From DASZMJ01 sp035551935 (GTDB lineage: Bacteria; Planctomycetota; Planctomycetia; Isosphaerales; Isosphaeraceae), in NCBI GenBank assembly GCA_035551935.1, contig DASZMJ010000115.1, positions 1 to 5,845 on the forward strand: a DNA stretch of 5,845 nt, written 5' to 3'. The stretch's first letter is position 1. Each line of letters begins with the position of its first letter. The notes under the pieces are model-generated. The model saw only the letters and a program-made list of their open reading frames with translations, was not told the origin of the DNA and did not search any database. Shown here piece by piece: positions 1-5,425 of the stretch. The position numbers were made by a program, and so were the translations under genes.

Positions 1-1
1 C

Positions 2-1021
2 GAGGTGCTCGATCGCCTCGCCGCCGGCTCGACCCGGATCGCCTGCCACGGCCGCGACCGCGACGGCCTCGCCGCGGCCTTGACCGGCTGGACCCTCGTC
101 CGAGCCGGCCTCGACCCGACCGTCCTGCTCGCCGACGCCGCGACGCAGCTCGGCGGCTGGTGCCGTCGCGGGGGCGGGCCGCATCTGGTGATCGAATCGT
201 GCCTCTCCGACCGGGCGCCGGATTACCTCGCCCTGCTCGATCCGTCGGCCGCGGCGCACGACGCGATGCGGGCCAGGATCGCGGCCATGCCGGCCTCGGG
301 CTATCTCGCGGCCTGGTGCGGGCCGGGGCTGTCCGATGCCCTGGGAATCGCGGTCGCGACGGTGGAGACGCTCGGCACCGGCCGTCGCGGGCTCGACTGG
401 TCGGCGGCGGTCGAGGTGGACGAGCGGGGCCGGCCTCGGCTCCGGGTCTTCCGACGGGGGCGGTTCGTGCTGGAGGCGCGGCCCAGGCCGCTCGGGCCGG
501 GGATGGGACCGGGCATCCTGGCGGCGGTCGCGATCGCCGACCGGCTCGGGGTCGGGTCGACGGCGATCCGCGAGGCGATCGAGGAGTTCGAGGGGCCGGG
601 GCGTCGGCTGGCGACGCTCGGCAGTTATCGCGGCGCCCGGCTGATCGACGACGCGTCGGAGGGCCCCCGCGGGGTGGCCGAGGCGCTGGCATCCTGCCGC
701 CGCGCGTTCGCGCCGCGGCGCCTGTTCGTGGCGTATCAAGGGACGTCGTGGCCGGCCGGCCCGATCGCGATCGCCCGGCTCGGGGCGGCGCTGGCCGAGG
801 CCGACGCGGCCTGGGCCGTCGCCGCGCCGGCGACGTTGCTCGGGGCCTGGCGCGCGCTCGGCCTGCCGGTGCGGGCGGCCGCCGGCCCGGTGGCCGCGGC
901 GCTCGAATTGTCGCGGCGGCTCGGGCCCGGCGACCTGCTCCTGACGCTCGGGGCCGTGGCCGTGGGAAAGGTGGCCGATGAATTCCTTCGACGACTTCCG
1001 AACCGCCGTCAAGCCGGCTGA
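2..1021 (+). CDS. Degenerate MurC-family Mur ligase (probable pseudoenzyme), 5' end outside window
   Basis: This frame is open to the left edge, so the N-terminal domain is probably missing from view. The first possible start in the window is GTG at 5, used for numbering. The fold can be traced against MurC from memory: 'RIAC..' strand, 'RAGLDPT' (33-39), 'HLVIES' (60-65), 'LAAVAIADRLGV', 'FEGPGRRLATLGSYRG' and 'ARLIDD' (about 212-217), then a C-terminal Rossmann-like domain ending 'GDLLLTLGAVAVGKVADEFL'. The catalytic signatures are gone. The P-loop GTHGKTTTT reads GRDRDGLAA (16-24, Lys to Asp). EADESD reads ESCLSD. The TNIxxDH segment is deleted. The HN of the HNxxN motif is replaced by GP. 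DDYxHHPTE reads DDASEGPRG. FQPHRxxRT reads YQGTSWPAG. UDP-MurNAc:L-alanine ligase activity is therefore unlikely. There is no frameshift or internal stop, and the end overlaps murB by 44 bases, suggesting co-translation. I leave the gene symbol empty because the enzymatic role is doubtful. Confidence 0.8.
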   Translation, partial: EVLDRLAAGSTRIACHGRDRDGLAAALTGWTLVRAGLDPTVLLADAATQLGGWCRRGGGPHLVIESCLSDRAPDYLALLDPSAAAHDAMRARIAAMPASGYLAAWCGPGLSDALGIAVATVETLGTGRRGLDWSAAVEVDERGRPRLRVFRRGRFVLEARPRPLGPGMGPGILAAVAIADRLGVGSTAIREAIEEFEGPGRRLATLGSYRGARLIDDASEGPRGVAEALASCRRAFAPRRLFVAYQGTSWPAGPIAIARLGAALAEADAAWAVAAPATLLGAWRALGLPVRAAAGPVAAALELSRRLGPGDLLLTLGAVAVGKVADEFLRRLPNRRQAG

Positions 1022-1859
1022 GCCCCTGGCGCCGCACACCTGGTTCCGGCTCGGCGGCCCGGCCGAATTCCTGGCCCGACCCGCCGACCTCGACGAGCTC
1101 GTCGCGCTGCTGCGACGCGGCCGCGAGGAGGGCCTCCCCTACCGCATCCTCGCCGGCGGCTCCAACGTCCTGGTCCGCGACGAGGGGGTCAAGGGCCTGG
1201 TCCTCCACCTCGAGAGCCCCGCCTTCGCCGACGTGACGATCGACGGCCGCCGCGTCACCGCCGGCGCCGCGGTCCCGCTCACGGCCCTGATCTCGCAGAC
1301 CGCCCGCGCCGGCCTGGCGGGCCTGGAGAACCTCACCGGCATCCCCGGCACCGTCGGCGGCGCCCTGCGGGGCAACTCGGGCGGCCGCCAGGGCTCGATC
1401 GGCCAGTTCGCCCGCCGCGCCGTCGTGCTCGACGCCGCCGACGAGGTCCAGGTCCGCGAGCACGACGACCTGAGCTTCGCCTACCGCCGCTCCAACCTCG
1501 ACGAGCCCGTCATCCTCTCCGCCGAGTTCGAGCTCGAGCCCGAGGACCCCGAGGTCGTCGTCCGCCGGATGCGGCGGATCTGGATCGTCAAGAAGGAGAA
1601 CCAGCCGTACGGCCACCAGTCCTCCGGCTGCATCTTCAAGAACCCCAGCCCCGATGTCTCCGCCGGCGTCCTCGTCGACCAGTCCGGCCTCAAGGGCGCC
1701 CGCGTCGGCGGCGCCGAGGTCTCCGACCGCCACGCCAACTACATCGTCGCCCAGCCCGGCGCCACCGCCGCCGACGTCCTCGCCCTCATCGACCAGATCC
1801 GAGAGAGGGTCCGAGACAAGTTCGGCTACGAGCTGGAGCTGCAAATCCAGATATGGTAA
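978..1859 (+). CDS. murB: UDP-N-acetylenolpyruvoylglucosamine reductase (MurB)
   Basis: MurB is a cytoplasmic flavoenzyme that reduces UDP-GlcNAc-enolpyruvate to UDP-MurNAc with NADPH. The 293 residues match the shorter MurB type. N-terminal FAD-binding signatures are 'TWFRLGGPAEF' (21-31), 'ILAGGSNVLV' (57-66) and 'LTGIPGTVGGAL' (119-130). 'FAYRRS' (167-172) carries the catalytic Arg170. The C-terminal MurB domain has 'SSGCIFKNP' (215-223), 'AGVLVDQSGLKGARVGGAEVSDRHANYIV' and 'ATAADVLALI'. Two oddities stand out. Residue 218 is Cys at the usual proton-donor Ser position, a substitution I believe occurs in other MurBs. The C-terminal 'LExEV' motif reads 'LELQIQIW', with Gln289 where the catalytic Glu is expected. 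ATG 978 is supported by AAGGTGG just upstream and by family-typical N-terminal length. The 44-base overlap with the MurC-like gene suggests translational coupling. Confidence 0.95.
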   Translation: MNSFDDFRTAVKPAEPLAPHTWFRLGGPAEFLARPADLDELVALLRRGREEGLPYRILAGGSNVLVRDEGVKGLVLHLESPAFADVTIDGRRVTAGAAVPLTALISQTARAGLAGLENLTGIPGTVGGALRGNSGGRQGSIGQFARRAVVLDAADEVQVREHDDLSFAYRRSNLDEPVILSAEFELEPEDPEVVVRRMRRIWIVKKENQPYGHQSSGCIFKNPSPDVSAGVLVDQSGLKGARVGGAEVSDRHANYIVAQPGATAADVLALIDQIRERVRDKFGYELELQIQIW

Positions 1860-1864
1860 AGGGA

Positions 1865-1980
1865 AAGGGGGGATTCGTCCGCAGACGACGCAGATTCTAC
1901 AGATGAAGACAAGGCGAACAAATTGATTTTATGCTTCTCCATCTGTAGAATCTGCGTCGTCTGCGGACGAATCCCCCCTT
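1865..1980. repeat. Perfect 41-bp inverted repeat (dispersed palindromic element, possible terminator)
   Basis: Bases 1865-1905 are the exact reverse complement of 1940-1980, leaving a 34-base AT-richer loop (1906-1939). Each arm has a small inner palindrome (TCGTC-CGCA-GACGA in the left arm). It starts 5 bases after the murB stop and lies between murB and the convergent PD40 gene, so its transcript would fold into a strong hairpin and could end or protect murB mRNA. There is no U-run, so a classical intrinsic terminator is not shown. A partial copy of the right arm occurs at 4258-4293 in the same orientation, which marks this as a dispersed family rather than a one-off hairpin. No transposase is present. 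Confidence 0.9.
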
Positions 1981-2011
1981 CCTCACCGCCCGACCTACGC
2001 CCCATCGCGGC

Positions 2012-2039
2012 TGGCCCCGGTGGCTCGCAACCGGGGCCA
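2012..2039. terminator. GC-rich stem-loop downstream of the PD40 gene
   Basis: A perfect 10-bp stem (TGGCCCCGGT at 2012-2021 with ACCGGGGCCA at 2030-2039) closes an 8-base loop. On the minus strand it lies about 50 bases past the stop of the PD40 gene. It has no T-tract on either strand, so it may be a factor-dependent end, an mRNA-stabilising hairpin or part of the neighbouring repeat region. The stem is directly visible; the terminator role is inferred. Confidence 0.4.
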
Positions 2040-2090
2040 CCCGCGAATTGTCGGCCGGCCTCGACGAGGTTGTCCCGGACACCCGCGATC

Positions 2091-3188
2091 TCATCGCCAA
2101 TCCGGGGACCATCCCGTCGCAAGGAATCGGACTCGGCTCCCATCGGGACGCACCGCGTAGATGCCGAGGCCGTGCTCGCCCTCCATCCTCTCCTTCGCGT
2201 CATCCTGCGGATCGAGCCAGCGTGAGGAGAGGATCTCCCGGCCTGCCGGCGACCAGCAGATCGGGCCCCGGAGCCCAGGGGCCTTGAGGATCGGCCTGAG
2301 CTTGAGGTCCGCCGGGTCCAGGATACCCAGCTGGAAGCTGGAGTTGTAGGCATCCCGCTCCGGCTTGAATTCCACGGCGATGAGCTTCCCATCCGGGGAA
2401 TAACGCCCGCCGACCACCTGGGCCGAGCCGCTCAGGAGCCGCAGGTGCGCGTCGATCTGCTGGCTGCTGGGGTAGAACAGGCCGAACGTGTAGTCCTTCG
2501 CACCCGCCTCCTTCTTCGTCCGTTGGGATGCCTCCAGGTCGAACTCGTGGAGGCTGTACGAGGCGTAGGCGAGCGAATGGGCCGATATGTAGCCCAGCAG
2601 CAGCTTCTTGCCGTCGGGCGACCAGTCCTGCACGTTCCAGATACCGGGCTTCTCCAGGACGAGTTCCTCGTTCGAACCGTCCACCCCGACGGTGAAGATC
2701 TTCGTGCTCGGGGCCCCAGGCGTCAGGCCGCCGACGTCGGAGTGACCCCGGCCCGAGATCACCGAGTATGCGATCCGCTTCGAGTCGGGCGACCAGGCGA
2801 ACATCTCCCCGCCGTCGGGGATCAGCGTCCGCACCCGCCCGCCGTCGAGCCGCCCCAGGTAGATCATGAACCGCATCGGCGCGTTGTACTTCTCCAGCGG
2901 CAGCCCCACGTCCGCCGCCCAGTCGAGGAAGAATCGCCCGTCGGGGCTCTGGCGTCCCCAGTGGGGCTCGCGGTAGAGCGTCAGCCCTTCGGGGAGGCCC
3001 GGCATGCCCTCCAGTTCGCCGCCGAAGATGACGCTCAACTCGCTACCGTCGGGGCGCATCTTGTACAGGAGGTTCCTCCCCGAGCGATGCGACACGAACG
3101 TGATCCATCGCCCCTCGGGCTCGGCGGCCGGGCAAACGGTCGCCAGCGGGATGACGAGGGCGCAGGCAAGCAACGAGCCGAGTTTCAT
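2091..3188 (-). CDS. Secreted PD40/TolB-like beta-propeller protein
   Basis: The 365-residue protein starts with a signal peptide: Lys2, a hydrophobic core at about 3-18, and probable cleavage after 'CPAA' near residue 22. Cys19 does not sit in a good lipobox, so a periplasmic or exported protein is favoured over a lipoprotein. The mature part is a series of PD40 motifs: 'WITFVSHRSGRNLLYKMRPDGSEL' split over 28-51, then 'QSPDGRFF' (80), 'AWSPDSKRIAYSV' (131), 'DWSPDGKKLLLG' (188), 'RYSPDGKLIAVEF' (262), 'CWSPAGREILSS' (311) and a final 'GWSPDWR'. This fits a single six-bladed propeller as in the TolB C-terminal domain. No catalytic domain is attached, so ligand and role are unknown; such domains usually bind proteins or glycans. 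ATG 3188 is chosen because GAGGAG lies 7 bases upstream and it opens the signal peptide. An upstream in-frame ATG at 3293 would add 35 Arg-rich residues before the signal and overlaps the likely -10 box. Confidence 0.88.
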   Translation of the reverse strand: MKLGSLLACALVIPLATVCPAAEPEGRWITFVSHRSGRNLLYKMRPDGSELSVIFGGELEGMPGLPEGLTLYREPHWGRQSPDGRFFLDWAADVGLPLEKYNAPMRFMIYLGRLDGGRVRTLIPDGGEMFAWSPDSKRIAYSVISGRGHSDVGGLTPGAPSTKIFTVGVDGSNEELVLEKPGIWNVQDWSPDGKKLLLGYISAHSLAYASYSLHEFDLEASQRTKKEAGAKDYTFGLFYPSSQQIDAHLRLLSGSAQVVGGRYSPDGKLIAVEFKPERDAYNSSFQLGILDPADLKLRPILKAPGLRGPICWSPAGREILSSRWLDPQDDAKERMEGEHGLGIYAVRPDGSRVRFLATGWSPDWR

Positions 3189-3292
3189 CCGCGGTCTCCT
3201 CGCTGGATCGGGATGGCCGTATCGTACCACCGCATGCCGGGCCCTTCGCGGTCGATCGCGGAGCTCCGCGGACCGGCGACTCGGGCAGGACA

Positions 3293-3321
3293 ATTGGAGC
3301 GGGCAACGTCAAGCCCGTCAA
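3293..3321 (-). promoter_or_regulatory. Candidate sigma70 promoter of the PD40 gene
   Basis: Read on the minus strand, TTGACG (3321-3316) is followed after 17 bases by TCCAAT (3298-3293). This is a 5/6 match to -35 and a 4/6 match to -10 at ideal spacing. It predicts a start near 3286 and a leader of about 100 bases before ATG 3188. The position in the divergent gap is right, but the motif is only a by-eye match. Confidence 0.35.
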
Positions 3322-3391
3322 TCTAAATCCCTTAAGGATGACACCCCACCGGCTCACGTCGGAGTCCAGCGGACCGGCCCGCCGCCAACAG

Positions 3392-3407
3392 CGGCATGCT
3401 TCTTGCA
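3392..3407 (+). promoter_or_regulatory. Possible sigma54 (-24/-12) promoter upstream of the DUF2231 gene
   Basis: CGGCAT-GCTTC-TTGCA has the invariant GG and GC separated by 10 bases and differs at two positions from the consensus TGGCAC-N5-TTGCA. It would start transcription near 3419, giving a leader of roughly 140 bases before ATG 3557. No upstream activator site was recognised, and chance matches are common, so this is a weak call. Confidence 0.22.
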
Positions 3408-3556
3408 AAGGTGTTGAAGGATACGGGCTGTTCACGCTCTGGAGCCTGACCCTCGTCCCTTCGTCGGTCACTCGGGCAACCTCCGTCCTCGCGAGTGGTC
3501 GACCGAACCGGGTCCTGGGCGGGTGTTGATCCGCGCCGACCGGAAGGAGGACGACC

Positions 3557-4069
3557 ATGGAACCCTGGGAGATTCATCCATCGCTCGTCCACTTTCCGAT
3601 CGCCCTGTTGACCGCCGGCCTCTGCACGGACCTCTACGCTCGGGCCCGCCGCAGCCTGGGCGCGGGGCACATCGCCACGGGCCTGTACGTCGCGGGCGTC
3701 TTGACGGGGCTCGTCACCGGCCTGGCCGGCCTGCTCGCCTTCTATACCGTCCCGTCCGCACACACCGAGCAGGCCCATGACCAGGTCGTCTGGCACCTCG
3801 GCCTGGCCCTGGCCTCGGTCGTGCTGTTTGCGGGGGTGGCCTGGATACGCTGGCGCGGCCGGCGTGAGTTGCCGTCGGTCGGCTCGCTGGTGGTGGGCGT
3901 GGTGGCGATCGGCTTGTTGACCGCGGCCGGTTACCTGGGCGGCCACATCGTCTACCACGGCGCCATGGGCGTCCAGCCGGACCTGCTCTCGCCCCGGCTG
4001 ACGCAGCACCATCACGGCGGGGCGGACGAGGGACAGCCCGCGTCCGGCGGGGACCATCATGGGCATTGA
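3557..4069 (+). CDS. DUF2231-family four-helix membrane protein with His-rich C-terminal tail
   Basis: This is a 170-residue inner-membrane protein. The N-terminus 'EIHPSLVHFPIALL' (5-18) is the hallmark of DUF2231. Predicted membrane segments are about 10-27, 42-63, 79-96 and 108-127, and the C-terminal 'GGHIVYHGAMGV' (128-139) is also family-typical. Histidines 7, 12, 74, 80, 130 and 134 lie in or near helix ends and could bind heme or metal. DUF2231 members have been suggested to be redox or heme-related, but no activity is established. After the last helix a polar tail contains 'QHHHGG' and ends 'GDHHGH', a likely metal-binding extension that looks non-core. ATG 3557 has a near-perfect AAGGAGG six bases upstream, so translation should be efficient. 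The gene stands alone, divergent from the PD40 gene; its place between murB and ftsQ gives no obvious functional link. Confidence 0.85.
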   Translation: MEPWEIHPSLVHFPIALLTAGLCTDLYARARRSLGAGHIATGLYVAGVLTGLVTGLAGLLAFYTVPSAHTEQAHDQVVWHLGLALASVVLFAGVAWIRWRGRRELPSVGSLVVGVVAIGLLTAAGYLGGHIVYHGAMGVQPDLLSPRLTQHHHGGADEGQPASGGDHHGH

Positions 4070-4283
4070 GGGGGGCGAACGTGGCCACGTCCGTACTCGA
4101 AGGCCGACCGCCGGGGCGTGCAGGATCGATCGGGCCCGCTGCCCCGGGAGACGCGGGCGGGTGGCACGGGTGGCCGGCCCCGATCCTGTCCGGGATTCTG
4201 GGCCAGTGAGGGATTGCTCAGATAATTAAATAGAATCCATTGATTCTATCCCTGTTTATCTGCGTCGTCTGCGTCAACTGCGG
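4070..4283. other. Intergenic region with AT-rich patch and a possible 42-codon ORF
   Basis: No recognised gene lies here. A GTG-started frame at 4081-4209 (42 residues, 'VATSVLEGRP...SGILGQ') follows GAGGGGGG closely and begins 11 bases after the DUF2231 stop, but it has no recognisable domain. It could be chance, or the stub of a gene broken by the repeat that follows. From 4217 the GC content falls sharply. A perfect 8-bp stem (ATAGAATC at 4230-4237 with GATTCTAT at 4242-4249) leads into the repeat copy at 4258-4293. Confidence 0.4.
4230..4249. terminator. Small AT-rich stem-loop before the repeat copy
   Basis: ATAGAATC and GATTCTAT form a perfect 8-bp stem with a CATT loop. It is AT-rich in a strongly GC-rich genome and has no following T-run. 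It is more likely part of the adjacent mobile or dispersed repeat than a working terminator. Confidence 0.3.
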
Positions 4284-4293
4284 ATGAATCCCC
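4258..4293 (+). repeat. Second, diverged copy of the dispersed repeat found after murB
   Basis: ATCTGCGTCGTCTGCG (4258-4273) is identical to 1950-1965. TGCGGATGAATCCCC (4279-4293) matches 1962-1976 with one change. Between the two blocks this copy carries about 9 extra bases (TCAACTGCG), which look like one further internal CTGCG-type unit. It is in direct orientation to the right arm at 1940-1980 and inverted to the left arm. The ATG at 4284, the most upstream ATG of the ftsQ-like frame, lies inside it. Confidence 0.75.
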
Positions 4294-4333
4294 AGCCCCG
4301 GGCGCACCCGGCCTACGCCCATTCGCCTCGTTC

Positions 4334-4342
4334 TGCTATGCT
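4334..4342 (+). promoter_or_regulatory. Candidate extended -10 promoter of the ftsQ-like gene
   Basis: TGC-TATGCT forms an extended -10 element (TGn plus a 4/6-match hexamer) with no clear -35. The hexamer ends 7 bases before ATG 4350, so transcription would begin at or next to that start codon, giving a leaderless mRNA. The absence of any Shine-Dalgarno sequence before 4338 or 4350 agrees with this. Confidence 0.35.
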
Positions 4343-4349
4343 CGATCCG

Positions 4350-5366
4350 ATGGAACAGCTCGAGGGCCGGCGCCGGGGGGTGGAGATCGAGGCCGAGGCC
4401 GGGCCGGCCGAGGTCGCGCCGGCACATGCGCCGAGGTTGCGGAGGCTCGCGACGAGGCGGGTCGCGGCGGCCGCGGGAGGGGCGGCGGTGGTCGTCGCCT
4501 TGGCGCTGGCGACGCCGTGGGGATCGGCCTGGTCGCGGGCGTTGCTGGCGCGATTGTATGGCCGGTCGGTTTATCGGGCCGACTGGCAGGCCACCGAGCT
4601 GGTCGAACCGCCGCCGCCCTGGATCAAGTCGGGCCGCGCGGGGTTGCTGGCGAGCGTCGCCGCGCAGGCGGGGTTGCCGGTGCGGCCGAGCGTGGTGGAC
4701 CTGGACCTGGATGAGGTCCGTCGCGCCTTCGAGCATCACCCGTGGGTCGCCGAGGTCCTCCGCGTCGAGCGGTCGTTCCCGAACCGCCTCCGCGTCCGGC
4801 TCCGATACCGCCGGCCCGCGGCCGTCGTCGCGCTCGGCGGGCCGGGGGGGACCGTGCTGGATGCGGAGGGGGTCGTCCTCCCCGCCGAGGACTGCGAACG
4901 ATCGGCCTGCGGCTTCCTGCCGACGATCCAGGGCTTGCCCGACCGCCTCGACGCCCGCGCCGGGATTCCCCTGAAGGTCGGCGGTTCCGACGACGCCCCC
5001 CCGCATCGCGACCCGATCGTCGAGGCCGCCGCCCGGCTCGCCGCGACCCTCGCGTCCCACGGCGCCCGGCCCGACGCCACCGACCCGCCCGCCGACTTAA
5101 CTCGTGTCCTCGTCAACGGCCCCGAGCTCTGGGCCTCTTCCGCCAACCCCGCCCGCCTCCGCTGGGTCCTCTGGGCCCACGTCCCCGCCGACGCGACCGA
5201 GCCTCCTCCCGACGACCCCTCCAAGTGGGACCGCCTCCGCTCCTGGTTCTCCCTCCACGGCCCCGACGCCCTCCACGACCCCGACTTCCTCGAATTCCAC
5301 GATGGCCAACCCCTCTTCCGCCGCGGCCGCCGCCTCGACTCGTCCAGCCCCCAGGCTCGTCCCTGA
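4350..5366 (+). CDS. ftsQ: FtsQ-like cell-division protein (POTRA domain)
   Basis: From ATG 4350 the protein has 338 residues and the bitopic FtsQ/DivIB layout. A basic cytoplasmic N-terminus ('RLRRLATRR') is followed by one membrane helix at about 38-55. The POTRA domain covers about 110-162: 'VVDLDLDEVRRAFEHHPWVAEVLRVERSFPNRLRVRLRYRRPAAVV', with the family's 'hPWV..v.V.R.fP..l.V...yR.P.A' pattern. The beta domain follows, with 'TVLDAEGVVLP' and 'LPTIQGLP'. FtsQ sits at the division site with FtsL/FtsB and regulates septal peptidoglycan synthesis. An in-frame ATG at 4284 lies in a dispersed repeat and is unlikely. ATG 4338 overlaps the candidate -10, leaving 4350 as best choice despite no Shine-Dalgarno. 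The C-terminal part (about 260-338) is Pro/Asp-rich and longer than in typical FtsQ. Planctomycetes generally lack FtsZ, so the partners may differ from the textbook divisome. Sequence identity to characterised FtsQ appears low, so the call rests on architecture. Confidence 0.8.
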   Translation: MEQLEGRRRGVEIEAEAGPAEVAPAHAPRLRRLATRRVAAAAGGAAVVVALALATPWGSAWSRALLARLYGRSVYRADWQATELVEPPPPWIKSGRAGLLASVAAQAGLPVRPSVVDLDLDEVRRAFEHHPWVAEVLRVERSFPNRLRVRLRYRRPAAVVALGGPGGTVLDAEGVVLPAEDCERSACGFLPTIQGLPDRLDARAGIPLKVGGSDDAPPHRDPIVEAAARLAATLASHGARPDATDPPADLTRVLVNGPELWASSANPARLRWVLWAHVPADATEPPPDDPSKWDRLRSWFSLHGPDALHDPDFLEFHDGQPLFRRGRRLDSSSPQARP

Positions 5367-5375
5367 TCCGGGACG
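5358..5375 (+). terminator. Stem-loop overlapping the ftsQ-like stop codon
   Basis: CGTCCC (5358-5363) pairs with GGGACG (5370-5375) around a 6-base loop that begins with the TGA stop. A short T-run (GGTTTTCC, T at 5382-5385) follows. The stem is only 6 bp and the T-run is short, so this is a weak intrinsic terminator candidate. Confidence 0.35.
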
Positions 5376-5392
5376 CTTCGGTTTTCCCCCTC

Positions 5393-5419
5393 AGTCTTCC
5401 CTGATCGAGTGGGAAGGCT
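5393..5419. terminator. Second stem-loop downstream of the ftsQ-like gene
   Basis: AGTCTTCCC (5393-5401) pairs with GGGAAGGCT (5411-5419) through 9 positions, one of them a G-U wobble, around a 9-base loop. No T-run follows directly. It lies just before the 30-bp palindrome, so transcripts leaving ftsQ meet several hairpins in a row. Confidence 0.35.
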
Positions 5420-5425
5420 TGCCTT

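Larger units (their letters stand above)
3189..3556. other. Divergent intergenic region between the PD40 and DUF2231 genes
   Basis: These 368 bases hold no convincing gene: open frames here are antisense or out-of-frame by-products of high GC and match no family I recognise. The region contains the candidate minus-strand promoter at 3293-3321 and a sigma54-like plus-strand element at 3392-3407. It also contains an AT-richer patch with the palindrome CCTTAAGG (about 3329-3336), and the strong ribosome-binding site AAGGAGG (3544-3550) of the DUF2231 gene. I see no RNA gene. Confidence 0.5.

Noticed and set aside
160..981. Long plus-strand frame of 273 codons inside the MurC-like gene
   Set aside because: Arg/Gly/Pro-rich out-of-frame translation of a high-GC gene; no family pattern, and it is fully overlapped by the MurC-like frame.
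1826..2392. Minus-strand frame spanning the inverted repeat and the end of murB
   Set aside because: It translates both arms of the palindrome and part of the PD40 gene in the wrong frame; Ser/Arg-rich, no family.
3189..3293. N-terminal extension of the PD40 protein to an ATG at 3293
   Set aside because: It would put an Arg-rich stretch before the signal peptide and overlap the candidate -10 box; ATG 3188 has GAGGAG at proper spacing.
2445..3326. Long plus-strand frame of 293 codons opposite the PD40 gene
   Set aside because: Antisense shadow: the minus-strand frame has a signal peptide, a ribosome-binding site and six PD40 motifs, while this one has no recognisable domain.
3332..4066. Minus-strand frame of 244 codons opposite the DUF2231 gene
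   Set aside because: Gln/Arg/Asp-rich shadow without domains; the opposite frame is a clear membrane protein with a strong ribosome-binding site.
1860..4293. CRISPR array or complete insertion sequence from the repeated CTGCGTC blocks
   Set aside because: Only two imperfect copies of the block, no regular spacers, no transposase or terminal duplication found.
4218..5060. Minus-strand frame of 280 codons opposite the ftsQ-like gene
   Set aside because: Low-complexity Arg/Gly/Pro composition without motifs; its start lies mid-gene and its end runs into the repeat copy. The plus-strand frame shows the POTRA pattern.
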